A DNA stretch of 64,000 bases from QHXM01 sp963697975 (GCA_963697975.1 OY969111.1:248001-312000); one strand, 5' to 3'. Positions 26,732 through 35,508 are shown, counted from the stretch's first letter. Made by a program: numbers and translations. The notes: a model not told the origin generated them from the letters alone.

Positions 26732-26896
26732 ATGAGTTATGGCGCAACATGTAAGCACTGTCGGCACTATGCCGCGCATCACGACAGCGGGGGCGTGTGC
26801 CGCATTATGGAAATGGGTCACGGCGGACGTGATATGCGCGAGCCGTGCGATTGTCCCGGTTACGAATTGGAGCCGAGCACTGAATGGGTTCCCTGA
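26732..26896 (+). CDS. 54-residue zinc-knuckle phage protein
   Basis: A short gene with GAGAGG before the ATG. The product has Cys7, Cys10, Cys23, Cys39 and Cys41 (CKHCRHY...GVCR...PCDCPGYE), enough for one zinc site, plus His residues at 9, 12, 16 and 17. Small proteins of this type are common in phage accessory regions and may be transcription or nuclease adaptors. The stop TGA overlaps the next ATG (TGATG), so translation is coupled. Confidence 0.7.
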   Translation: MSYGATCKHCRHYAAHHDSGGVCRIMEMGHGGRDMREPCDCPGYELEPSTEWVP

Positions 26897-27393
26897 TGCC
26901 GGATAAGCGGTGCTCCAAATGTGGCGAGGTAAAGCCCCTCACGTCGTTTGGCGTAAGGCGGTCGCGGTGCAAATCCTGTGTGGCGGCGAACACAAGAGCA
27001 TGGCAAAAGAGGAATCTTGAACGAGCGCGTGAAACCACAAGACGGTGGCGGCAAACGGAGAAGGGTAAAGCCTCTAACCGAGCCTATGTTGCACGATGGG
27101 CCAGGCACAATCCTGAAAAAGTGCGGGCATACAGAAAAGTATGGGCACAAACCGAAAAAGGGCAAGCCGCCTTGAGACGCGCCAGAGAGAAATGGCTGGC
27201 CGCACATCCGCTCTCTTTGGAGACGCCTCATGGCGTGGGCATCTTGCTAGATCGTATCGCGGACGACAGGGCGGTAAACCCGCTTGAGGCACTTATTCAG
27301 GACGAGTCCATACGACTGCTTATCAATCGGGCAGTCAGTGAGCGAGGCTTGGACTACGAAGTTGCCTATCAGTTAGCACACAGTTATTTGTAG
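26896..27393 (+). CDS. Zinc-finger protein with basic helical repeats
   Basis: 165 residues from the coupled ATG at 26896; an ATG at 26884 is in frame too. A four-Cys knuckle (CSKCGEVKPLTSFG...CKSC) is followed by basic helical repeats (ARETTRRWRQTEKGKASNRA, YRKVWAQTEKGQAALRRARE). This is the N-terminal half of many phage HNH endonucleases, but the HNH core itself is absent; instead the protein ends in an acidic-helical part (NPLEALIQDESIRLL). It may be a DNA-binding derivative of an HNH protein. Confidence 0.65.
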   Translation: MPDKRCSKCGEVKPLTSFGVRRSRCKSCVAANTRAWQKRNLERARETTRRWRQTEKGKASNRAYVARWARHNPEKVRAYRKVWAQTEKGQAALRRAREKWLAAHPLSLETPHGVGILLDRIADDRAVNPLEALIQDESIRLLINRAVSERGLDYEVAYQLAHSYL

Positions 27394-27456
27394 CGAAACT
27401 TGAGGCGCACGCTTGGAAGCGCGTGCGCGATTGCTGCGGCTTCCTCCCCTGCATAA

Positions 27457-27657
27457 ATGCAGAGGGGTCTCCGCCGAGGTTCTGATGAAAAGCGGTTTGA
27501 GGCTGATTATCAATATCTTGTGTCCGTCGCTGATGGGAACCAAGAAAAGCTCGCTCTTTTGGAAAAGACTAAAGAGTGGCTTCGGATTGCATGGCTACGC
27601 GGATATGGACATGGATTGAGATATTCAATCGCTTTAGAGAAAGGGGGAAGGAAATGA
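27457..27657 (+). CDS. Small phage protein, unknown
   Basis: 66 residues. The central helix LALLEKTKEWLRIAWLRGYG is amphipathic. The stop overlaps the next start (ATGA at 27654), which supports this frame over an overlapping one. The start codon lies within a hairpin (CCCCTGCAT/ATGCAGAGGGG), which may limit translation. Confidence 0.5.
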   Translation: MQRGLRRGSDEKRFEADYQYLVSVADGNQEKLALLEKTKEWLRIAWLRGYGHGLRYSIALEKGGRK

Positions 27658-27998
27658 TTGTTGACCTTTCTGACAACGAAGGCGGGAACGTAATAAGTAT
27701 CGAGGTCGCCCGTGAAATATACATTGAGAAGCGATGCAAACACCGCAAGGTGATGGTGGACGGCCAGCTCTCTTTCATAAAGTGTCGTGATTGTAAGCAA
27801 AGCATCAATCCGATTTGGTGGATAACGAGGTTGGCGCAGGAATGGCATAGGGTTAAACAGATGATGGAAGATTACAGGCTTTCAAGAAAACTCTATGAGG
27901 AAAAGACGCGGACAAAGTGTGAACACTGCCAACGGATGACAAGGGTTAATCAACCCGCGAACTTTGAGAGCAACTTACGAAAACTGAAATCGCCCTAA
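27654..27998 (+). CDS. Zinc-ribbon phage protein
   Basis: 114 residues from the ATG at 27654, selected for the strong GGGGGAAGGAA ribosome-binding site; the open frame continues upstream without one. Two CxxC pairs (CRDCKQ near 45 and CEHCQR near 88) plus CKH make a likely zinc site around a Trp-rich helix (NPIWWITRLAQEWHRVKQ). This matches a common phage protein of unknown role with a C-terminal coiled segment. Confidence 0.65.
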   Translation: MIVDLSDNEGGNVISIEVAREIYIEKRCKHRKVMVDGQLSFIKCRDCKQSINPIWWITRLAQEWHRVKQMMEDYRLSRKLYEEKTRTKCEHCQRMTRVNQPANFESNLRKLKSP

Positions 27999-28137
27999 CG
28001 CAAAAGCGACGGGCGAAGCCCGCGCCACACTCTAAACGTGGAAAGCGCGTCCGTCCGTGAACCTAACCTCTTCTTTGTTCCCGGCTCAAAAGAAGGGGGT
28101 ACGAATAAGTTTTGGATTGCAGGAAAGGTGAATAATT

Positions 28138-28578
28138 ATGAGTACAATGGCAGTAGAAATAGATAAAAAGGTGGTTGATAAGCAGGTGTCCGCTCAAATC
28201 ATGGGCTGGCAAGAATGGGACTTTAAGGGCGATTGGAACGGCGATGATAAGGCTACGTTCTTTGCCGACGTTGGCGACTATCGCGGTGTTGCGGTCTATG
28301 CCAATGGCGCAGAAGACCCTTCATATTATTTCTCGCCTGCGACTAATCCTGCCGATGTTTTTCAGGTGGAAGAGCGGATTAAGGAACTCAACCTTGAAGA
28401 GCAGTACGGCGATGCGCTTGCCTATATCGTAATGGACAGTACGATGTGGAGTCTTGGCAGAGTTTACGAGCGGGATATATTCTCTATCGCTCATGCTTCA
28501 CCGCTTGACCGTTGCCGTGCGGCACTGTCAGCCATTCAAGCCACAAAGACGCCGAAGGCGCGTATCCCAGACCGCTAA
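28138..28578 (+). CDS. Phage protein, possible ABA-sandwich-like
   Basis: 146 residues. Preceded by AGGAAAGGTG. The pattern of an alpha-beta-alpha sandwich (MGWQEWDFKGDW, YYFSPATNPADVFQVEERIK, SPLDRCRAALSAIQA) resembles small phage proteins in which a residue near 'MGW' opens the fold and a 'DRC..AL' helix closes it. Function unknown; the family suggestion is weak. Confidence 0.55.
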   Translation: MSTMAVEIDKKVVDKQVSAQIMGWQEWDFKGDWNGDDKATFFADVGDYRGVAVYANGAEDPSYYFSPATNPADVFQVEERIKELNLEEQYGDALAYIVMDSTMWSLGRVYERDIFSIAHASPLDRCRAALSAIQATKTPKARIPDR

Positions 28579-28655
28579 ATGATCGCATCGTATTAACCGA
28601 CTAATTATTTTTCGTGGACGCTCCCTGTGCAAAGAAAATAGGAGAGAGAAAGAGT

Positions 28656-28661
28656 TATAAT
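28656..28661 (+). promoter_or_regulatory. TATAAT promoter for a leaderless message
   Basis: TATAAT lies eight bases before the ATG of the next gene, in GAGTTATAATCC, a 12-mer repeated exactly at 29309-29320. No -35 hexamer at normal spacing. The transcript would begin at or next to the start codon. Confidence 0.5.
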
Positions 28662-28669
28662 CCGCTCCC

Positions 28670-28990
28670 ATGAAAATCAAACGCCAAGAGTTCTTAGACC
28701 TTCTAGCAAGGTGGCTGGAAGAAGGCTCACCGCTCCATCTCGCTATCAACGATGGGCTGGACGAGGGCGGGGTTTTCGGGGTTGGGCTGGATTGCCGTGT
28801 AGTTGAAGTCGGCAAGAAAAAGGTTTCGTTTGAAGGTCAGGGCGGTTCAGCCAACATCTTCCCTTTCGTTCGGGGCACTAAGTATTCCTACACCGAACCG
28901 CGCCCGTCAAAGCGGTGGACATCTACGATTTGGATACATTGGGCTTCCGGGAGCCAGTGTATGATTACTGAAAAGAAGGAAGCAACGTGA
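28670..28990 (+). CDS. Phage accessory protein, unknown
   Basis: 106 residues. Starts MKIKRQEFLDLLARWLEEGS with an amphipathic helix, then a beta-rich middle (VVEVGKKKVSFEGQGG) and YTEPRPSKRWTSTIW. The gene lacks a ribosome-binding site and sits at a putative leaderless promoter. The next gene starts inside its stop (GTGA). Confidence 0.55.
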   Translation: MKIKRQEFLDLLARWLEEGSPLHLAINDGLDEGGVFGVGLDCRVVEVGKKKVSFEGQGGSANIFPFVRGTKYSYTEPRPSKRWTSTIWIHWASGSQCMITEKKEAT

Positions 28991-29310
28991 GAGCATTAAG
29001 CATCCGTCAACCACATGCCGAACAAATCCTACTCGGAAAGAAGCCGATAGAGTTCCGCTCACGTCCAACGAATATTAGAGAGCGGGTTTATATCTATGCC
29101 AGCAATACACCGGCAGATAATAGATTCTGGAAAGAGGCGGGGCTTGAACCGGGAAGTTTACCCACTGGCGTATTAGTGGGAACAGTTGAGATCGTAGATT
29201 GCACGGGTGTGAAAGGCGATTACCACTGGCATCTATCGAAGCCCAGAAGGTTGAAAAAGAAAGTGCGTCCCGTTAATCATCCACAGCCCGCGTGGTTCTA
29301 TCCATTCTGA
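28987..29310 (+). CDS. ASCH-domain protein
   Basis: 107 residues. MRALSIRQPHAEQILLGKKP and the following IEFRSRPTNIRERVYIYAS are the classic N-terminal strand-helix of ASCH domains, with Glu/Arg at the pocket and VGTVEIVDC as the third strand. ASCH proteins bind RNA, act as tRNA or nucleoside amidohydrolases, or modify translation; phages often carry them. Starts with GTG overlapping the previous stop. No fused domain. Confidence 0.85.
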   Translation: MRALSIRQPHAEQILLGKKPIEFRSRPTNIRERVYIYASNTPADNRFWKEAGLEPGSLPTGVLVGTVEIVDCTGVKGDYHWHLSKPRRLKKKVRPVNHPQPAWFYPF

Positions 29311-29312
29311 GT

Positions 29313-29421
29313 TATAATCCCCCTCGCACGTAGCCAATCCCATCTTGGAGACTGTGGGGTTGGAAGGCGGCGAAGGGCGGGCCACCCTCCGCTCTAATGA
29401 TTGAAGGAGAGAAGCTAACCT
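29313..29421 (+). promoter_or_regulatory. Promoter and structured 5' leader
   Basis: TATAAT at 29313-29318 overlaps the end of the ASCH gene. The roughly 95-base leader folds into two helices: CCAATCCC with GGGGTTGG, and GCGG/AGGG with CCCT/CCGC, ending just before GAAGGAG and the ATG at 29422. The leader may control translation or hold a small RNA. Confidence 0.5.
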
Positions 29422-29655
29422 ATGAATAAGATAGATTCAGTTGAAGAGATAGAAGAATCCAGCACAATCTTTATCACCCTGCGTTATAGAGATAGATATA
29501 TTGTTTTGGAGTCACCTAGAGGCGGATGTATGTATACGCAGAAAGTAGATGGCAATGTGGAATTTGATTTCAGCAAGAGCCATCCAGTAGGCGAGTTCAT
29601 CCAAACTGAGCCACCATCGCTTGACCAAATCCGTCGCAAACTGCTTGAGGGCTGA
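29422..29655 (+). CDS. Small beta-rich phage protein, unknown
   Basis: 77 residues with a strong GAAGGAG site. Predicted beta strands (SSTIFITLRYRDRYIVLE, GGCMYTQKVDGNVEFD) and a terminal helix. Negatively charged overall. No known family; small acidic beta proteins may act as inhibitors of host proteins, but nothing here shows it. Confidence 0.55.
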   Translation: MNKIDSVEEIEESSTIFITLRYRDRYIVLESPRGGCMYTQKVDGNVEFDFSKSHPVGEFIQTEPPSLDQIRRKLLEG

Positions 29656-29672
29656 AAGGAAGCAGAGGGCAA

Positions 29673-29912
29673 ATGGCTAGAACATACGGCTTAGCTTGCA
29701 CGGAATGTAAGCGTTACGTCTGGATTGCCCAGAGGGGCGTCACCGACAAGACACAGATTTACGATACAGAAGAAATTAGGGAAGCCCTGAAAGCCTTTCT
29801 CTTTGAACACATCGGACATCCTTTGGTGTTTGAAGATACAGAGCCGCTAAGCGTTGATGATTATGTGGACGTAACCGCAGAGGATGAGTCGCAATCTCAC
29901 ATCCTTTCATAG
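29673..29912 (+). CDS. Small zinc-ribbon-like phage protein
   Basis: 79 residues. ACTECKRYVWI near the N-terminus holds one CxxC; a helix (REALKAFLFEHIGHPLVF) with two His may complete a metal site. Last gene of the plus-strand accessory block; convergent with the morphogenesis operon that ends at 29955. No terminator is evident between them. Confidence 0.6.
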   Translation: MARTYGLACTECKRYVWIAQRGVTDKTQIYDTEEIREALKAFLFEHIGHPLVFEDTEPLSVDDYVDVTAEDESQSHILS

Positions 29913-29954
29913 AAGAACTCACAGGCTATCTCTCAAAAACATATCCCATCAACA

Positions 29955-30476
29955 CTACGCAGCCTCATACCAGAACTCACAAACTAACTGGTCAGTATTC
30001 GCCCACGTAAAAGGAACGATAGAGGACAAAGGGGTGGAAGATAGATAAGTTCCCGCTGAATTGAAAACTCTCAGAGAAGCCGTTGTCGTGCTGTAGTTAG
30101 TCACGTTCCCATCAAAAACCGTCCCAGCCGATACGTCATAACAAACACTCTGCCCAAGCGAGGTGATGTTGTCTGAGCCACCATAAGCAGCACGGGTGAC
30201 AGGTAAGGTAAAACGCACGTCACCTGAAATCGAGGTGGTTGTGCCAAACACGATAGACAGTCGGCAAAATACTAATTTACCGACCTGCTTATACTTTGCC
30301 GTCACCGTGCCATTACCTATGGTCAGGTTTGTCCATGTCGGAGTCCATGCCGAGAATGCGGCAACGCTGCTATTGATAATCGCCATCGCAGCGTTATAGA
30401 TGGTCTCCGGTTCGGGAGTACGCATCCCATCCAACGGCATTAAAGGTAATGATAATGGCAAACCTGTATCAGACAT
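29955..30476 (-). CDS. Phage tail-associated (receptor-binding-like) protein
   Basis: 173 residues. The N-terminus (PLSLPLMPLDGMRTPEPETI) looks like a virion-attachment peptide. The body has the beta-rich head pattern TPTWTNLTIGNGTVTAKYKQ, then FCRLSIVFGTTTSISGDVRF, seen in small phage baseplate or receptor-binding proteins. It is last in the morphogenesis operon, ten bases after the tail-tip gene, which suits a tip-attached protein. Confidence 0.6.
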   Translation of the reverse strand: MSDTGLPLSLPLMPLDGMRTPEPETIYNAAMAIINSSVAAFSAWTPTWTNLTIGNGTVTAKYKQVGKLVFCRLSIVFGTTTSISGDVRFTLPVTRAAYGGSDNITSLGQSVCYDVSAGTVFDGNVTNYSTTTASLRVFNSAGTYLSSTPLSSIVPFTWANTDQLVCEFWYEAA

Positions 30477-30485
30477 AATTAACTC

Positions 30486-33400
30486 CTATAAGGTAACTCG
30501 TGTTTTAGTTCCACTGCCGTATCTGTTTTCCTGCCAGATGTCCATGACGATAGGATCACCCGGCGTATAGCCATCTTCCGTTTGCTGGCTGGCACTGTAG
30601 ATAGTTTTGGGAAACGGATTAGTAGTCATCACAATTCCACGAACTTTTGTCGAAACTCCCTCTACATAAGCAAGGGCTTTCACCGGAAATGGTGCTACCT
30701 TTGGACTGATGTACACTGGCTCCGAAGTTGGTCCTACCCAATTTCGATAGACTCTTACTTCTGTTCCTGAGAACATTATCGTCACGCGATTCTCACCAGA
30801 TGGGCTTATCAACGTGTACTTGGAGACGCCATATTCCAGGACTTCAAAAGCGGGCGGCCCGCCGGGAACGAAGCGAGCATAGATTTGTGCGGCTGCTAGA
30901 ATCTGAGCGTGCGAGGCTGTTCTCCAGTTAAACGACGAAGGAACAAACCCTATCCCTGCTTCTGTTCCACCACTACTAGCTAGAGTCCCGTCAATTCTAT
31001 TTCCGGCTAATTCAATCTGTTGATAAGAGACTGCTGTGATCGGGCTTGAACTCACACCCGAATCCAACGTATTAGCCGTGATAGAGTCGAACTTAGTAAC
31101 GCTGTTTCCCTCTAGCATTGCGGGCTGAGAGACGCCAACGATAACGGGAATGATACGTTTACTGGTTAGACCATCGGCAGAGCGAATATCTGCTCGATAC
31201 TCTTCCACCTCTTCATTCAATGCTCCCGATGGATTAGTGTTGAATCCTCCCCCTACTCGTGTCCGGCCATAGAACTCAGTTAGTAGATTATTTTCAGAGT
31301 CGCGTGTGCCTTTATGATTGATGGTGGAGAGGGAGAGAAGTGTGCGGCCTGTCCACGTAAAGCTCTCCGCTGTGGCATCTGCTACATCCTGATTCGTCGT
31401 GACAGCCTTTAGATTAAAAGTCTGACTTAGAAGATTCAAAGGTAGTGGGATGAAAGTAACTCCCGTGTCATTTCCATCTGCATCCGTCAACAACACGAAC
31501 TTGTCAGCGATAGCATGGTCGTCAACATGGTCTTCTGTTCCATGCCTGCCTCTCAAGAAAACGGACAGGTCGTAAGTGTCAGTCGTACCACCTACCAATG
31601 TAGCGGTTTGGAATTGCCCTATCTCCCATCTTCCATTGATTCCTAATGCGAATTTATTAGCGCCCGCTAATAGCTTTTCCTCAGTGGTAGATTCAAGTTG
31701 ATATGTCGGGTTGTCTTCGCCCGGTGTGGTGATCTGCACTCGCACATCCGAGACGCTATCTAAAGTGTGCGTATTCGTAGTGGAATCAAGTGCTGTTAGC
31801 GCTTCACCGATAGGCACATGACTCTCTATCTTTTGAGTCAGTGGAACGTAAGCTCCGGTTGCGTCTGAGTAGACTGTGAAGCCTCTATGGTCTCCTGCGT
31901 CTAAACTACGCGCCCCTGCTACATGGATTCCCGGCACGTTGGGTGGGTCGGTTTCTCGCCAGTAAGGGATGTCTAGCGGGATGAATTGCGTGTCCACTGT
32001 TTGAACGTAGCGAAGTGTAGAAGGCAGCGGGATGTCGTGCTGGCGAACGTAGTCAGAGAACATCTCAGTGGAGTAACGCCGTGCTTTTCTAATTGTGACT
32101 TCCCAATTTGGAGAAATTGAAAGTGATTCGATTCTGGCAACGACATTTATCAACTCACCGGAATCGTCACTGGCTGTTATCAAATCCCCTTCCTCTAAAA
32201 GCAGGGCTTCGCCATTGCCGGTCACTAATGTATAGAACCAGTCGCCCTCACGATTCTTTGACAGTGCGGAATTAGCCAGTCTGAATGCTTGATGCCAGTT
32301 GTCTACTCCTGAGTAATCAACCTCTAAAGGCTTTGTCTTGCCTACCTGTGCAATGTGAGCGGGATCGCTGACTTTGAAAGGAGTCAAAGCAAAGTCGTTC
32401 TTAGAGTCCCTGAAATTTCCTTTGATCTGATTGACACTTGACTGCTCACTGCCAAGCGGCCAATTAAAGGTGTCTGTCTTGATATTCCCTCTCGTGAGTC
32501 CTGACTGAGCTAAGACCGTAGCGCCTTGTGTGTTTGTAGCGAATGACAGTGCGATGCGAATTGACTCTTCACCTGTCGAGTTGTACGGAGGCACACCGGG
32601 ATTGTCTCTTGACGGAAGTTCTGTAATAGAAAACGCACTACCATTATTCGTTCCGACATACAAAAGTTTATCGGTGTCAGGGTCGGAGACGTACCAATTA
32701 ACTGAGGTGACGCCAGCAGGCAAAGCGCCCAGCGAGGTGACATCTATCTTCTTATTTGCGGTTAGAGTAATTGAAGAGGTAGGACTAATAAGCGTCTTAC
32801 CTACCGCTGTCACGTAAGCATAAGCAACCAGATAAACACCCGCTCCAAGTGAGCCTGCGGACTGAGCAAGGGTCGGGCCTGCTACTGGATTCGCACGCGG
32901 GCCAGTGTGTGCGTTAGCCAGAGCAGAATCGAGGTTGAGAACGCCGTATTTAGCTTTAATCTTAAGAACAGCGCCCGAAGAGGTAGCTTTGATATAACGG
33001 TTTAATCTCGTGTCTGCGTTGATTGCCACTGCTAACATCGCGGCGACACTAGCCGTCGTCTCACCGCTTACAAGTGCGTATTCAATCGCTATTCCATTGA
33101 TGGTGATTGTCACCGTACCTGACATGCTGCCGCCAATCGTGACAGTCCCAGAGGCTTGAACGGTTGTAGAACCTCCCGTCAGGTTAGCGCCTGAAGCTGT
33201 GGCCGTGACGCTTCCTGTAACTCCGGTTGTCAAAGAAATAGCGTTTCCATCTGCCGAAAAGAGCGCAGACGTAACTCGTCTATTTTCGGAAGTCGTCAGC
33301 CCGAATCCAATATTTACTAAGCCTTGTAAAAGTAGATTCTCTTTCCACTGCGTCACATCATCCACAAGGATTGACGTAGCACCAACGATTGACGACGATC

Positions 33401-35000
33401 TTAATAAGGAATTATCCGAAGGCTTCTCACTGTGAATCTCTATCTTGCCTTTAGAATTCATCCGGTCAAACAGTCGTGCCGCCGGATACAGGACTTTATT
33501 CTTGAAGTCCACCGCTTTCACTCTCTCGACAATCGGAGCATTAAAGGTATAACGCTTTCGATAGACTCTTTGAATCGCATACGTGCCGGGAATATCTTCT
33601 AAATCAAGAGGCTCATATTCTTCAGGCTCTTGTAGCCAGGGGGCTAAAACTGCATCGCCTAAAGCATATCTAATTGAGCGCGGGCTGATGAATCCGGTCG
33701 GAACGTAACGAATAATCTGCGTTCCTGTTTGTGGTAAATCGCCTGACGGAATAAAGACTCTTTGACTATTAGATTCATCTAAAAGAGGTTCATCACAATG
33801 GAGTCTCGTCAGATAATTAACTGAGTCTTCAAGAAAATTCTCGTTTACTCCTGTAACAATGAATATCCATCTCGCCAGGTCAACCGGATTGTCTGACCAC
33901 TTCAATGTGGCCTCAACATCAATCGAAGGATAGACACCCGAATTGTCAGGAGTCGGCACACGGCGACCTATGATTAAGGCAGTGACTTCCGGGGGATTGT
34001 CTTCTACATCTGCCGCTGAGCCTGTGGAAGCTCCTTCGATATATGCGAGGTGTGAAAACTTTCCTGACTCTTGAAATTGATTCGTGTTTCCAAGATTTGT
34101 ACCTGTTCCGCCAGCATCGCCTAAGTGGATGATTGGCCCGACCGGGCCGGGTAAATTGAAAGGCTCACTAAATCCACTCGTTCTATTCTTAATGTTCTCT
34201 ATGCCCTGAATCGGCCCTGCACAGGCTTCCATCAGATAAGCCACGAATAAGCCTTTGTCAGCCCAGAAAAAGGCTCTGAGGGCCAACTGCGCTCTCCCAA
34301 GCACCTCTCTAATCGGCTGTCCGTAAGGTGTCCCGTCAAGCGATGACCAATTCTTAGTGACGTAAACCGTATCGCGCTGGCCTATCAATCTGGCGAGAGT
34401 ATTTCTGGCGGGAACGATAGTGGGATATTGGTTACTTCCTGCCACAGCTACAAGACGGATTCCTTCGTACAGGGGGTCTGATGGGCTTCTGCCTTCCGGG
34501 TCTTGCGCGGTGTATGTCCGAAGTGGAAGCTCCGCATTTATATCAATCGTCTCTTGAGTAGCAGAGATGGAGAATGATTTGAGATTGATAGTTGATGGTT
34601 TTCCAGCCTTGCCAACAAAGAGAACGAGTGAGCCTGCCGTTATATCTCTTTCGACATAACGGATCACAACCCACATGCCTTCTATCTGTACCGTTTGATT
34701 CCAAGCCGCCATAAACTTATCAATGTTTGAGAAGTTAATAGATACGGTGTTGGTCTGTTCGCCTTTATGTTTGTCTATATTTCCGCGCGAGACGACATTC
34801 CGCCTCTGTGATATTCCATCCCAAGTAATATCTATAGTAGAGAAGTTCTGAACAGCGTCGGTGGGGTCAAAGCCGGTTACAGGATCGGGGATATAAGTTG
34901 ATTCGTAAAATTCTATTAAGTCGCAGGGCTTTCGTTCCACTGCGGGGTCAGTGAAGGAGTTACGAAGGCGGGTTGATAGCGTGGAGTGGACTGTTTGCAT
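30486..35000 (-). CDS. Tail tip / central fiber protein (gpJ-like), 1504 residues
   Basis: The largest protein of the window. The N-terminal part (about 1-170) has ERKPCDLIEFYESTYIPDP, then a beta-barrel-like hub region with VSINFSNIDKFMAAWNQTV. The middle (about 350-480) has the NPVDLARWIFI region found in lambda-type tip proteins. An Ig/beta-sandwich insert follows around residue 600-680 (GTVTITINGIAIEYALVSGE), then an FN3-like segment (AYVTAVGKTLISPTSSITLT). The C-terminal third carries YDLSVFLRGRHGTEDHVDDH, typical of tip megaproteins. It should cap the tail tube and hold receptor-binding proteins. One base separates its stop region from the next gene. Confidence 0.82.
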   Translation of the reverse strand: MQTVHSTLSTRLRNSFTDPAVERKPCDLIEFYESTYIPDPVTGFDPTDAVQNFSTIDITWDGISQRRNVVSRGNIDKHKGEQTNTVSINFSNIDKFMAAWNQTVQIEGMWVVIRYVERDITAGSLVLFVGKAGKPSTINLKSFSISATQETIDINAELPLRTYTAQDPEGRSPSDPLYEGIRLVAVAGSNQYPTIVPARNTLARLIGQRDTVYVTKNWSSLDGTPYGQPIREVLGRAQLALRAFFWADKGLFVAYLMEACAGPIQGIENIKNRTSGFSEPFNLPGPVGPIIHLGDAGGTGTNLGNTNQFQESGKFSHLAYIEGASTGSAADVEDNPPEVTALIIGRRVPTPDNSGVYPSIDVEATLKWSDNPVDLARWIFIVTGVNENFLEDSVNYLTRLHCDEPLLDESNSQRVFIPSGDLPQTGTQIIRYVPTGFISPRSIRYALGDAVLAPWLQEPEEYEPLDLEDIPGTYAIQRVYRKRYTFNAPIVERVKAVDFKNKVLYPAARLFDRMNSKGKIEIHSEKPSDNSLLRSSSIVGATSILVDDVTQWKENLLLQGLVNIGFGLTTSENRRVTSALFSADGNAISLTTGVTGSVTATASGANLTGGSTTVQASGTVTIGGSMSGTVTITINGIAIEYALVSGETTASVAAMLAVAINADTRLNRYIKATSSGAVLKIKAKYGVLNLDSALANAHTGPRANPVAGPTLAQSAGSLGAGVYLVAYAYVTAVGKTLISPTSSITLTANKKIDVTSLGALPAGVTSVNWYVSDPDTDKLLYVGTNNGSAFSITELPSRDNPGVPPYNSTGEESIRIALSFATNTQGATVLAQSGLTRGNIKTDTFNWPLGSEQSSVNQIKGNFRDSKNDFALTPFKVSDPAHIAQVGKTKPLEVDYSGVDNWHQAFRLANSALSKNREGDWFYTLVTGNGEALLLEEGDLITASDDSGELINVVARIESLSISPNWEVTIRKARRYSTEMFSDYVRQHDIPLPSTLRYVQTVDTQFIPLDIPYWRETDPPNVPGIHVAGARSLDAGDHRGFTVYSDATGAYVPLTQKIESHVPIGEALTALDSTTNTHTLDSVSDVRVQITTPGEDNPTYQLESTTEEKLLAGANKFALGINGRWEIGQFQTATLVGGTTDTYDLSVFLRGRHGTEDHVDDHAIADKFVLLTDADGNDTGVTFIPLPLNLLSQTFNLKAVTTNQDVADATAESFTWTGRTLLSLSTINHKGTRDSENNLLTEFYGRTRVGGGFNTNPSGALNEEVEEYRADIRSADGLTSKRIIPVIVGVSQPAMLEGNSVTKFDSITANTLDSGVSSSPITAVSYQQIELAGNRIDGTLASSGGTEAGIGFVPSSFNWRTASHAQILAAAQIYARFVPGGPPAFEVLEYGVSKYTLISPSGENRVTIMFSGTEVRVYRNWVGPTSEPVYISPKVAPFPVKALAYVEGVSTKVRGIVMTTNPFPKTIYSASQQTEDGYTPGDPIVMDIWQENRYGSGTKTRVTL

Positions 35001-35001
35001 G

Positions 35002-35361
35002 TTACGGAAATTTAGTTAGCTCTATCTCAACACGATGAATCCAACTCTTAGTTCTGCTATGCGAATACTTTGTTATCCGCACGTTGCTTAACAGAGATTC
35101 ACCGCGCGGCGTGAAATCACAGCCCAACAACGAGCCTTCGCGCGGGTTGAACTTTGTATCAATGGCTAGTTGGTCAAACTGAGCGGCTTCTGAGGTAGTG
35201 ATGTTTTCGTAGCCAATAGTCCACTTGCGAACGGGTGTATCCGCATTCGTGCGCCAGTCCCGCCCACCATCCTGATAGGTCGTAGAATCGCCCGCGTACT
35301 CTCTAGGCTCTTCGTTATAGAAGGTTGGACGGACGGTTGTTAATGTTGGAAACGTCGGCAT
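35002..35361 (-). CDS. Minor tail protein (gpM-like)
   Basis: 119 residues from the ATG at 35361 (MPTFPTLTTVRPTFYNEEP). The open frame begins at 35406, but those 15 codons lie in the terminator hairpin and are unlikely to be coding. Conserved traits of the family are FDQLAIDTKFNPREGSLLG and FTPRGESLLSNVRI with a final VEIELTKFP. Such proteins sit between the tape measure and the tip complex. No clear ribosome-binding site precedes the ATG, which lies seven bases after the U tract. Confidence 0.7.
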   Translation of the reverse strand: MPTFPTLTTVRPTFYNEEPREYAGDSTTYQDGGRDWRTNADTPVRKWTIGYENITTSEAAQFDQLAIDTKFNPREGSLLGCDFTPRGESLLSNVRITKYSHSRTKSWIHRVEIELTKFP

Positions 35362-35367
35362 AAAAGC

Positions 35368-35404
35368 AAAAAGCGCCCACTCAGCAATTAAGCTAAATGG
35401 ACGC
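35368..35404 (-). terminator. Intrinsic terminator before the tail-tip module
   Basis: On the minus strand GCGTCCATTTAGC and GCTGAGTGGGCGC pair across a TTAATT loop (35404-35373), with wobble pairs, and are followed by TTTTT (35372-35368). Same architecture as the hairpins at 46088-46121 and 58567-58604. Confidence 0.75.
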
Positions 35405-35502
35405 ATGAAGCATCACTACGAATTGTTTAGTTGAACGAGCCAGTTTAAGCTAAAGGAATGTTTGTTCGCACGCCTCTCTTGCTTGTGGCCTGACTCGTTC
35501 AA
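35368..35502 (-). ncRNA. Candidate small RNA / late leader (about 135 nt)
   Basis: Begins about seven bases after a TATAAT and ends at the terminator U tract. The 5' part has a closing helix of CTTGAACGAG(T)CAG with CTG(G)CTCGTTCAA about 70 bases apart. The promoter, folded leader and terminator are all in order on one strand, directly before the tail-tip genes. Readthrough would express those genes; termination would give a free small RNA. Confidence 0.5.
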
Positions 35503-35508
35503 GTGGGG

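Noticed and set aside
35434..35506. tRNA-like fold with a 7-9 bp end helix
   Set aside because: No T-loop, D-loop or anticodon arm of the right size is present. It is better explained as the closing helix of the leader RNA.
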